From Candidatus Bathyarchaeota archaeon (GTDB lineage: Archaea > Thermoproteota > Bathyarchaeia > TCS64), in the NCBI GenBank assembly GCA_020697635.1, contig JAEHCT010000009.1, positions 1 through 15,437 on the forward strand: a stretch of DNA of 15,437 bases, written 5' to 3'. The notes under the pieces were generated by a model. It did no database searches. It saw only the letters and a list, made by a program, of their open reading frames with translations, and was not told the origin of the DNA. This document shows, piece by piece, positions 1 through 6,219 of the stretch (position 1 is the first letter of the stretch; every line of letters begins with the position of its first letter). The position numbers were made by a program, and so were the translations under genes.

Positions 1-71
1 GAAACCAGGGACACCGTTAACGACACCGAAGCCACCGCCAAAAGCAGCAGTAAACCGTGTTTGGTTGACAA
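1..71 (-). CDS. N-terminus of a secreted or membrane-anchored protein (partial, runs off the left edge)
   Basis: The minus strand is open from a TTG at 71-69 to the window edge and encodes 23 residues. The peptide starts M-S-T-K-H-G and continues with an uninterrupted hydrophobic stretch (LLLLLAVASVSLTVSLV). This is what a signal peptide or signal anchor looks like: a short polar, positively charged N-region followed by a hydrophobic core. A TATA-like element (GTTTTATATC on the minus strand, 106-97) lies about 30 nt upstream of the TTG, the spacing expected for a leaderless archaeal transcript. The gene is divergent from the aldo/keto reductase. No function can be assigned because the rest lies outside the window. 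The call rests on the coincidence of promoter spacing and signal-like composition. Confidence 0.5.
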   Translation of the reverse strand, partial: MSTKHGLLLLLAVASVSLTVSLV

Positions 72-96
72 CGCTGGTATGTGTGTTGGCTCTGAA

Positions 97-106
97 GATA
101 TAAAAC
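97..106 (-). promoter_or_regulatory. TATA-like element for the left-edge gene
   Basis: The minus strand reads GTTTTATATC, centred about 30 nt before the TTG start at 71. The spacing fits a transcription start at or very near the start codon. Confidence 0.45.
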
Positions 107-167
107 ATATCCCCAGTTCATTACCATAGCCCAGATTAACGCCCAACGGAGAACACTCCCAGTAACT

Positions 168-176
168 CCTATAAGC
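168..176 (+). promoter_or_regulatory. TATA-like element for the aldo/keto reductase gene
   Basis: The plus strand reads CCTATAAGC about 43 nt before the GTG start at 215, which predicts a short leader of roughly 15-20 nt. That leader carries a Shine-Dalgarno-like GGTGA at 206-210, four bases before the start codon. Confidence 0.4.
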
Positions 177-214
177 GATGGCTTCGATCTCCTCACATCG
201 TTTTAGGTGATAAC

Positions 215-1357
215 GTGAAGCATCGTAAATTCGGTAAACTCGACTGGAAGCCCTCCGCCCTAGGTTTCGGCGCCATGAGGCTCCCCATCATCGGGGGCGA
301 CACGAGTAACATCGATGAGCCCCCCGCCATCGAGATGATCAGGTACGCTATAGACCACGGCGTAAACTACGTGGACTCCGCCTACGGCTACCACGGAGGG
401 AACAGCGAGAGGCTCGTAGGGAAGGCGCTCAAGGACGGATACAGGGAGAAGGTGAAGCTCGCCACGAAGATGCCTACCTGGCTCATCCAAGAGTACGGCG
501 ACTTCGACAAGTACCTCGACGAGCAGCTGGGGAAGCTGGACACGGACCGCATAGACTTCTACCTCCTCCACGGCCTGAACAAGAGCAGGTGGCCCAACAT
601 CAAGGGGCTGGGGATCACTGAGTGGGCGGAGGAGACGATAGCCGACGGCAGGATAGGCCACATCGGTTTCAGCTTCCACGACGACCTCGCCACCTTCAAG
701 GAGATAATCGACTACTCCGGCTGGGAGTTCTGCCAGATCCAGCTCAACTACATGGACACCGAATACCAGGCAGGCCTCGAGGGGCTACGGTACGCCGCCG
801 AGAAGGGGCTCGCCGTCGTCATAATGGAGCCCATCAAGGGCGGCAAGCTCGCCGTAACGCCGCCCGGGGACGTTCAGGCTGTGTGGGACAAAGCCGATAC
901 CAAGAGGACGCCCGCGGAGTGGGCCCTCCAGTGGGTGTGGAACCTCCCCGAGGTGAGTGTCGTCCTCAGCGGCATGAGCGAGATGAGGCACGTCGAGGAA
1001 AACGTGGTGTACGCCGGCCGTAGCGGAGTCGGGTCCCTGACAGCCGATGAGCTGAAGCTCATAGACGAGGCGAAGAACGCCTACAACAGGCTGGGCTTCG
1101 TGGGATGCACAGCGTGCAGGTACTGCATGCCCTGCCCCCAGGGCGTGGAGATCCCGGAGATACTGGGCATGTACAACGAGTACTACATGAGCGGCCAAAG
1201 CGACGAGGTCAAGGAGAAATACTGGGAGAAGATAGGGCCAGAGGCCCACGCCGACCAGTGTGTCGCCTGCGGCGTCTGCGAGGAGCAGTGCCCGCAGGGG
1301 CTGCCCATCAGTAAGTTCATACGCGAGGCCAGACGTATCTTCACCAAGCCACAGTAG
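215..1357 (+). CDS. Aldo/keto reductase with C-terminal [4Fe-4S] domain
   Basis: This 380-residue protein has a TIM-barrel aldo/keto reductase domain (about 1-285) followed by a ferredoxin-like tail. The catalytic tetrad is visible as D54, Y57, K85 and H119 (in D-S-A-Y-G-Y, L-A-T-K and L-L-H-G). The tail has two cysteine clusters: C298-x2-C-x2-C-x2-C307 followed by Pro, and C349-x2-C-x2-C-x3-C359 followed by Pro. This architecture is the COG1453 group of predicted iron-sulfur aldo/keto reductases. Members are thought to reduce carbonyl compounds in the cytoplasm with electron transfer through the clusters; the substrate is not predictable. The GTG start at 215 follows GGTGA at 206-210, and the protein begins directly with the family N-terminus (M-K-H-R-K-F-G). 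The next gene follows after 65 nt with its own TATA-like box, so it is probably transcribed separately. Confidence 0.93.
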   Translation: MKHRKFGKLDWKPSALGFGAMRLPIIGGDTSNIDEPPAIEMIRYAIDHGVNYVDSAYGYHGGNSERLVGKALKDGYREKVKLATKMPTWLIQEYGDFDKYLDEQLGKLDTDRIDFYLLHGLNKSRWPNIKGLGITEWAEETIADGRIGHIGFSFHDDLATFKEIIDYSGWEFCQIQLNYMDTEYQAGLEGLRYAAEKGLAVVIMEPIKGGKLAVTPPGDVQAVWDKADTKRTPAEWALQWVWNLPEVSVVLSGMSEMRHVEENVVYAGRSGVGSLTADELKLIDEAKNAYNRLGFVGCTACRYCMPCPQGVEIPEILGMYNEYYMSGQSDEVKEKYWEKIGPEAHADQCVACGVCEEQCPQGLPISKFIREARRIFTKPQ

Positions 1358-1374
1358 CCCTCCCTTTAACAACA

Positions 1375-1382
1375 TTTTAAAT
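1375..1382 (+). promoter_or_regulatory. TATA-like element upstream of the ATPase/VWA pair
   Basis: TTTTAAAT sits in the 65-nt gap, about 45 nt before the TTG start at 1423. An AGGGGG Shine-Dalgarno-like run (1411-1416) lies in the predicted leader. Confidence 0.4.
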
Positions 1383-1422
1383 CCAAGGTTTAGACATTCA
1401 GACTCGAATCAGGGGGCAAGCG

Positions 1423-2922
1423 TTGGTCTTCGATCTCGACTCCTACAAGCCAGTGCCCGTGGCCTACGAGCTGCGGTACATGATGCTCAGGAAGATCCGG
1501 ATGGGTGAGGACCCACTACCGGACATCGAGGGACGGGAGGAGACCAAGGCCGACGTTATACGCGCAGTCCTCAGCAACAGCTACCCCTACCTGGTGAGCA
1601 GGGAGGGCACCGGCAAGACCCGGCTGGCCGAGAGCATCGCCAAGCTGCTGCCCCCTGTCCCCAAGATCAAGGGTTGCCCCTACAACTGCGACCCCAAGTG
1701 GCCCGAGGAGTGGAAGTGCCCGGCCTGCCGAGGCGAGGAAGACCCAGAGATCGAGTTCATAGCCGGAAGGCAGAGGTACAGCCGCATCCAAGGCAACGAG
1801 TACACCAACGAGGCAAAGATACTCGGCGTCAAGGACCTCCAGGCCATAGTCCAGGGGGACAGCCCCACCGATCCCCGGGCCTTCATAGGAACCGGCGTCC
1901 TCCGCGGCAACAGGGGTGTGGTCTGCGTGGACGAGCTGCCAGCTATCCCCACAAAGGTGCAGGTGCTGTTCCACCCCATGCTCCAGGAGCACAGGATAGT
2001 GCTGGAGGAGTACAACTGGGTGCGTCCCATCGACATCTTCTTCGTGGCCACGGGGAACCCCAGCGGGTTCAGCCACGTGAACCGGGTGCCGGAGCCGCTT
2101 CTCGACCGGCTGGAGCTCATCCCCATGGGGCTGCCCAGCGAGGGCATCGAGCGTGAGATCATGTTCAAAGAGGGGTTCCGGGTCATGGACGCCTTCTTCA
2201 ACGAGGGCGAAAAGGATACGGAGGCCGATCCCATCCAACTGAAACCAAAGGACCTCAGGAGGCAGGCGGCTGTACCTTGGTGGATCGTGGACATTGTAGG
2301 CAAGACGGTGCGATACACCCGTGACTGCCCCAACATCGAGAGGGGCAGCAGCATAAGAGGAAGCATCAAGAGCTTGGACCACGTCTACAGCAGCACCGAG
2401 CTCCGTGACGGTCGGGTGAGCAGCCTCATGGACGCATCCGTGGGCCTGAAGCTGGGGCTCAGGGGCAGGATCAGGCTACGCGCCGACCTCATAGGCTTCG
2501 ACGACAGCCCCAGCGCCTTCATGACCCGGAACGACGAGGTGGTGGAGGATGTCATCTGGTACGCCGTCCGCGACGTCGCCAAGCCCATACTAGCGGTGGT
2601 CTCGGAGGACGTCGACCTCGCTGAACTTGCCGTCGAGATAGACAGCCTCCTCTACGACGGGGCCCTCCCCGACACGCTGGAGGGCTTCCCGCTGGTCCGC
2701 GAGGCAGCGGACTACATGTGCAGCGTCAAGCCGTGGGAGAGGCCCACGCTGGTGAACGGTCTCGAGGACGTCCTGAGGGAGACTCCGGAGGCGGCAGCCC
2801 CCGAGACACGGCAAGAGTACTGGTTCTCGGCGTTGGAGCTTCTGGCTAACGCCCTCCTCGCTGAGGAAGTGATCAGAGAATTCCACAACCAGAGCCTCTA
2901 CGTGCCCCAGAAGCTGAAGTGA
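1423..2922 (+). CDS. Magnesium-chelatase subunit I-like AAA+ ATPase
   Basis: This 499-residue AAA+ ATPase belongs to the ChlI/BchI-like group. Visible motifs are a P-loop E-G-T-G-K-T (61-66), Walker B V-C-V-D-E (D170, E171), sensor-1 A-T-G-N-P (209-213) and an arginine-finger-type L-L-D-R. Between P-loop and Walker B are four cysteines (C85, C89, C99, C102) arranged as a small metal-binding insert, known from many chelatase-I-like proteins. The first P-loop position is Glu rather than the usual Gly. The C-terminal 200 residues are helical and family-specific. The TTG start at 1423 is preceded by AGGGGG. The next gene starts one base after this stop codon, so the two are almost certainly one transcriptional and functional unit. 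In chelatases the I subunit forms a ring that remodels a VWA partner. Because no large chelatase subunit is present here, a MoxR-like metal-insertion or protein-remodelling role is equally possible. Confidence 0.88.
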   Translation: MVFDLDSYKPVPVAYELRYMMLRKIRMGEDPLPDIEGREETKADVIRAVLSNSYPYLVSREGTGKTRLAESIAKLLPPVPKIKGCPYNCDPKWPEEWKCPACRGEEDPEIEFIAGRQRYSRIQGNEYTNEAKILGVKDLQAIVQGDSPTDPRAFIGTGVLRGNRGVVCVDELPAIPTKVQVLFHPMLQEHRIVLEEYNWVRPIDIFFVATGNPSGFSHVNRVPEPLLDRLELIPMGLPSEGIEREIMFKEGFRVMDAFFNEGEKDTEADPIQLKPKDLRRQAAVPWWIVDIVGKTVRYTRDCPNIERGSSIRGSIKSLDHVYSSTELRDGRVSSLMDASVGLKLGLRGRIRLRADLIGFDDSPSAFMTRNDEVVEDVIWYAVRDVAKPILAVVSEDVDLAELAVEIDSLLYDGALPDTLEGFPLVREAADYMCSVKPWERPTLVNGLEDVLRETPEAAAPETRQEYWFSALELLANALLAEEVIREFHNQSLYVPQKLK

Positions 2923-2923
2923 C

Positions 2924-4138
2924 ATGACCACCCCCAAGAGCAACCCCTGCAGCGACTTCGACGACAGCCTGCTCTGGCTGCTCAGGGACGCCGCCAGGAT
3001 GCAGATGGGGCTGGGGCTCGACCACGACAGCGAGTTCATGGAGAGGGCGCGGAGCCATGCCGAGGACAGGTTCAGGGAGGCCCAGCGTCGGCTGGACGAG
3101 CTCACCGAGAAGCAGGAGAGGCTGAAGGCGGAGGCCGTGAAGAGCGTTCCCGGCCCCCAGGAGCCTCAGGCTCTGGGCGAGGCGGGGCACACGGCCGAGA
3201 TGCAGGGGCTCGAGGAAGAGATCAGGAGGCTCGGCAGGGAGCCCCAGATGGTCTCCAGCGATGACTACGAAGAGACCGTCAGGGACCTGGAGGAGCAGGG
3301 CCTCATCAAGAAGAGTCGGGGCGGCCTCACGCTGACCTCCAAGGGGGCCAGGGTGATGGGCCAGAGCCTCCTCAACAGAATACTCCTCAGCCTAGAGAGG
3401 AAGGACCTGGGCCCCCACAAGATAGAGGACGTGGGGCAGGGGGCCTGGACGGGCTCGACGATACGCCCCTACGAGCCAGGCGACCCGTACCACAGGATAA
3501 GCATAGAGCGCACCCTCCTCTCTACGTTGGAGCGCGGCGTAAGCGTCAGGGAGTTCGCTGCCGAGGACTTCATGGTCCACGAGCCCATGCACAGCACGGA
3601 GCTCCACCTCGGCGTGCTGGTCGACCAGAGCGCATCCATGAGGAAGAGGGGCAAGCTGGAGGCCGCCGTGGAGACGGCGCTCGCCCTCTCCGAGCTCATG
3701 CGTCTCAGGTATCCCGAGGACAGGCTCAGGGTCTTCGCCTTCAGCGAGGAGGTCAGGGAGGTGAAGCCGTGGATGCTGCCGACGTTCACGGTGCCCATGA
3801 AGTTCACGGACATCAGGGCTGCGCTCAGGGCGTTCCGGGTAAGGGTCGTACACGAGCCCGGGAACAAGCAGTGCCACCTCATCACGGACTCGGCGCCCAA
3901 CTACCTGGACGGCGAGTTCGTGGGGTTCCACAGAGCCATGGAGGCCGTCATAGAGGAGGCTCGGCTCTACAGGATGTACGGGCTGGTGCTCAACGTGGTC
4001 ATGCTGGACGACGACCCCCAGCTCAGGCAGATGGCCCAGAGGGTCGCCAGGGAGAACCTGGGAAGGATAGCGTACGTCGACCCCGAGAACCTGGGGGAGG
4101 CGACAGTCGAGGACTACCTCCTCCTCAAGACATCCTAG
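2924..4138 (+). CDS. VWA-domain protein, magnesium-chelatase subunit D-like
   Basis: This 404-residue protein starts with ATG one base after the stop codon of the AAA+ gene. Residues about 40-105 are charged and probably coiled coil. Residues about 112-155 resemble a winged-helix segment (L-T-L-T-S-K-G-A-R-V-M-G-Q). A conserved linker (R-P-Y-E-P-G-D-P-Y) precedes a VWA domain from about residue 225. The MIDAS site is intact: D234-x-S236-x-S238, T295 and D322. The linker plus VWA arrangement is the one seen in actinobacterial chelatase-D-like or VWA proteins that pair with ChlI-like ATPases. I infer that the pair works as a MIDAS-dependent ATPase complex in the cytoplasm; the target is unknown. 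The short VWA form lacks the degenerate AAA domain of true BchD/ChlD, which argues against chlorophyll-type chelation. Confidence 0.85.
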   Translation: MTTPKSNPCSDFDDSLLWLLRDAARMQMGLGLDHDSEFMERARSHAEDRFREAQRRLDELTEKQERLKAEAVKSVPGPQEPQALGEAGHTAEMQGLEEEIRRLGREPQMVSSDDYEETVRDLEEQGLIKKSRGGLTLTSKGARVMGQSLLNRILLSLERKDLGPHKIEDVGQGAWTGSTIRPYEPGDPYHRISIERTLLSTLERGVSVREFAAEDFMVHEPMHSTELHLGVLVDQSASMRKRGKLEAAVETALALSELMRLRYPEDRLRVFAFSEEVREVKPWMLPTFTVPMKFTDIRAALRAFRVRVVHEPGNKQCHLITDSAPNYLDGEFVGFHRAMEAVIEEARLYRMYGLVLNVVMLDDDPQLRQMAQRVARENLGRIAYVDPENLGEATVEDYLLLKTS

Positions 4139-4151
4139 AAAGATTGGTGCG

Positions 4152-4206
4152 CGGAAGCGGGGCGTCACTCCTTCCCCTTCTATAGCAGTGCTTCTCCCCG
4201 CTTCCG
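4152..4206 (+). terminator. Long inverted repeat after the VWA gene (possible 3'-end hairpin)
   Basis: Perfect 11-base arms, CGGAAGCGGGG at 4152-4162 and CCCCGCTTCCG at 4196-4206, are separated by 33 bases. Inside the loop, CACT (4166-4169) can pair with AGTG (4187-4190), extending the fold. It begins 13 nt after the VWA stop codon, between two convergent genes. No long T-run follows it, so it may be an mRNA 3'-end structure rather than a classical terminator. Confidence 0.45.
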
Positions 4207-4337
4207 GCTAAGGGAATCCAACTCGGCCAGCATAGAAGGCGTTTGCGGAGAGACGGTATCTAAGCCAGCACTATAGGATGGATAGGTTTCCGTGATCAGA
4301 AAAACTGGGCTGTAACACTGTGATAGAACGGTGTTAG

Positions 4338-4347
4338 AGAAAAAAGG
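4338..4347 (-). terminator. T-tract terminator after the TAG-like glycosylase gene
   Basis: On the minus strand the TAA stop is followed directly by CC, six T residues (4345-4340) and CTC. Archaeal RNA polymerase terminates at such oligo-T tracts. Just beyond it, TAACAC (4313-4318) and GTGTTA (4331-4336) form a small inverted repeat. Confidence 0.5.
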
Positions 4348-4836
4348 TTAGACGATCTCCCGGGGCCGCCTTCTGTGGACGCTCTCGTCGTACTCTATGG
4401 GCTCCCCCACGCTCCAAAGGAATATGTGGGCTGTGCCTGTGCCCACCCGTTTGAACCTGCTCTTAAGCCTCTTCACCACGTAGTCGTAGTTGCTGCCCTT
4501 GTCCAGGCTGTCCAGCCACCTCTGGAAGCTGCCATGCTCCTCCGCAATACGCTTGAACTCCTCGGCGTTGCGTATCGTCGCCTCTATCTTCTGCCTGTTC
4601 CTGATGATGCCCTCGTCTCCACGCAGCCTGGTCACATCGTCCAGCCCATACGCGGCCACCTTGTCTATCTCGAACCCGGCGAACGCCTCCCTGAAGTTGG
4701 GCCACTTGTTGGCGACCATCCTCCAGTTGAGGCCGCCCTGGAAGACGCAACGGGTCATGTTCTCGAAGTACTCCCTGTCTGTCGTAGGCCTCCTTCCCTT
4801 GTAGACCCAGCGCGGCATGGTCTCGTTTTCTGGCAT
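4348..4836 (-). CDS. TAG-like (3-methyladenine DNA glycosylase I family) protein with altered active site
   Basis: This 162-residue protein matches the core of the TAG/HhH-GPD DNA glycosylase I family. The clearest segment is F-E-N-M-T (about residue 24) through G-L-N-W (35-38), A-F-x-G-F-E-I-D-K-V, and the helix-hairpin-helix part G-I-I-R-N-R-x-K-I-x-A-x-I-x-N-A (76-91). TAG enzymes excise 3-methyladenine in DNA repair. From family knowledge of E. coli TAG, the base-recognition Glu38 aligns here with C30, while Trp46 is kept as W38. The N-terminal zinc residues (Cys4, His17) and the C-terminal His/Cys pair have no counterpart, so this is a divergent, zinc-free subfamily. Substrate is uncertain. 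The ATG at 4836 is chosen; ATG at 4818 is an alternative. Only a weak TATA-like stretch (CATTAAGA) lies about 25 nt upstream. The 211-nt gap up to the homoserine dehydrogenase gene shows nothing else I recognise. Confidence 0.78.
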   Translation of the reverse strand: MPENETMPRWVYKGRRPTTDREYFENMTRCVFQGGLNWRMVANKWPNFREAFAGFEIDKVAAYGLDDVTRLRGDEGIIRNRQKIEATIRNAEEFKRIAEEHGSFQRWLDSLDKGSNYDYVVKRLKSRFKRVGTGTAHIFLWSVGEPIEYDESVHRRRPREIV

Positions 4837-5047
4837 GGTATCGACTTCGTTTCATCTCTTAATGAAAGTTTTCCCGTGTTCTCGGCTTCATCTGCGTCCG
4901 CTTTCGTCAACGATCATGATTCAGCCCACGAGGCGGGGTTGCTCTGTGGAACGGCCGATCCACACCACCTGGTAACGCCGAAGAATGCTAGTATGTTCTT
5001 GTGCCGCCTGCACGGGTCCTCCTCGATCGCACTATGTTTTGTGCGTG

Positions 5048-6073
5048 CTAAGCTGTGGCCTCATGGATTGCCAGCAGATCGCTGAGTAAGCCATGCCCCG
5101 TCTCCGGCCCCCCAGCCCCCCTGCCGACGACCGTGACTGCCCCCAATCCGTCTGTCATGTATGTAACGGCATTCATCGTGCCCGTTACCCCCCAGAGAGG
5201 GTCCTCCAAGGCCATGCGTGTCGGGAGGACGGACGTCTTCACCTCTCCGCCCACCCTCTCAGCGCGAGCTATGAGCTTGATCCTGTCTCCCACCTCCGTC
5301 GCCTCCCGGATCTCTCCCAGGGATATGCCCGTTATTCCACGCCTCTCGACATCCGCTGGCTTCAGGTCCGCGTCCATGAGGGCGTTCGCTAGTATCACTA
5401 TCTTTCCGGCGGCGTCCCACCCCTCGACGTCGGCCGTGGGGTCAGCCTCGGCGTATCCCTTCGACTGCGCCTCCCTCAGAGCCTCGTCGTAGGATGCTCC
5501 CTGCTCCATCCTCGTCAGCATGTAGTTTGTCGTGCCGTTAAGAATCCCTGCGACTGAGTCTATCCTGTGTCCCGCGAGGCCCTCGACCCCTGTGCGTAAG
5601 ACGGGTGTGCCGCTCATGACCGTGCACTCGTATCGAAGCTGCACCTCTTTCCGGCTGGCGAGCTCAGTGAGCTCCCTGTAGGCGAGGGCGATGGGCCCCT
5701 TGTTGCTGGCGACCACGTGTTTTCCCGACCCCAAAGCCTCCCTGACGTGAGTCAGCCCAGGCTCCCCCGTCTCAAGGTTGGTCCACGTCGCCTCGACGAC
5801 GACTTCGGCCGTGGTTCTACGGACGGTGTCCACACCGTCTAGACCCTTCACGCCACCTCGATAGCCTTCGACGGTTCCCGTCTCATCGACAAGATCGAGC
5901 AGGCCACACACGTCCAGGCCGTCATCGTCGAGGACGCTGCCTTTCACGATGTCGCTGACGGCGACCAGTTCTATCTCCAGATCATAGCGATCCCTGAGCA
6001 TCTCCCTCTTCTCGTGGATGACCCTGGTGAAGCTCTGGCCCACGTTGCCGAAACCGATCAGTGCTACCTTCAT
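5048..6073 (-). CDS. hom: Homoserine dehydrogenase
   Basis: This 341-residue enzyme reduces aspartate 4-semialdehyde to homoserine with NAD(P)H, at the branch point to threonine and methionine. The N-terminus has the Rossmann motif G-F-G-N-V-G (7-12). An N-K-G-P segment follows in the cofactor domain, then the family signature G-I-L-N-G-T-T-N-Y-M, then the substrate and catalytic region A-E-A-D-P-T-A-D-V-E-G-W-D-A-A-G-K with the expected acidic residues and lysine. The protein has no ACT domain, so threonine feedback through such a domain is not expected. It is a standalone form, not fused to aspartokinase, and no other threonine or methionine gene adjoins it. The ATG at 6073 begins directly at the Rossmann strand (M-K-V-A-L-I-G-F-G). 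A TATA-like element (CTAAAAAGAT, minus strand 6110-6101) lies about 32 nt upstream. Confidence 0.95.
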   Translation of the reverse strand: MKVALIGFGNVGQSFTRVIHEKREMLRDRYDLEIELVAVSDIVKGSVLDDDGLDVCGLLDLVDETGTVEGYRGGVKGLDGVDTVRRTTAEVVVEATWTNLETGEPGLTHVREALGSGKHVVASNKGPIALAYRELTELASRKEVQLRYECTVMSGTPVLRTGVEGLAGHRIDSVAGILNGTTNYMLTRMEQGASYDEALREAQSKGYAEADPTADVEGWDAAGKIVILANALMDADLKPADVERRGITGISLGEIREATEVGDRIKLIARAERVGGEVKTSVLPTRMALEDPLWGVTGTMNAVTYMTDGLGAVTVVGRGAGGPETGHGLLSDLLAIHEATA

Positions 6074-6100
6074 TATGATATAGAATCGCTCTTGGTAGAA

Positions 6101-6110
6101 ATCTTTTTAG
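6101..6110 (-). promoter_or_regulatory. TATA-like element for homoserine dehydrogenase
   Basis: The minus strand reads CTAAAAAGAT about 32 nt before the ATG at 6073, which predicts a very short leader. A second AT-rich run (TTTTATAGTA, 6120-6111) lies just upstream and could serve instead. Confidence 0.4.
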
Positions 6111-6158
6111 TACTATAAAATTGGTAGCCCCATCGCTCCGCTAATCAGGCATCCACTG

Positions 6159-6166
6159 TTTTTAAA
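6159..6166 (+). promoter_or_regulatory. TATA-like element for the DUF2085-type membrane protein
   Basis: TTTTTAAA at 6159-6166 predicts transcription starting near 6189, giving a leader of about 30 nt before the GTG at 6220. A Shine-Dalgarno-like GTGAG lies at 6210-6214. Confidence 0.45.
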
Positions 6167-6173
6167 GGCACGC

Positions 6174-6192
6174 GATAGGTAGTTAACCTATC
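6174..6192. promoter_or_regulatory. Perfect inverted repeat at the predicted transcription start (candidate operator)
   Basis: GATAGGT (6174-6180), spacer agtta, ACCTATC (6186-6192). The palindrome lies just downstream of the TATA-like box at 6159-6166 and covers the expected start site, a common position for archaeal repressor operators. It could also be a small 5'-UTR hairpin. Confidence 0.35.
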
Positions 6193-6219
6193 AACTTATC
6201 TATGCGATCGTGAGCCGTC

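Noticed and set aside
1516..2382. 288-codon open frame antisense to the AAA+ ATPase gene
   Set aside because: No recognisable motifs. The plus-strand ATPase carries P-loop, Walker B and sensor motifs across the same bases.
4313..4336. Small inverted repeat TAACAC/GTGTTA as an independent regulatory element
   Set aside because: It lies just beyond the T-tract terminator of the minus-strand gene and can be explained as part of that 3' end. The stem is short and AT-rich.
4918..4977. 19-codon plus-strand ORF in the gap between the TAG-like and homoserine dehydrogenase genes
   Set aside because: Very short, no promoter, no hydrophobic or conserved pattern. I also looked for a tRNA fold in the GC-rich part and found no acceptor or T-arm pattern.
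4375..5085. 236-codon plus-strand frame over the TAG-like gene and the following gap
   Set aside because: Antisense shadow. The minus strand encodes conserved TAG family motifs; the part over the gap (4837-5047) has no family resemblance.
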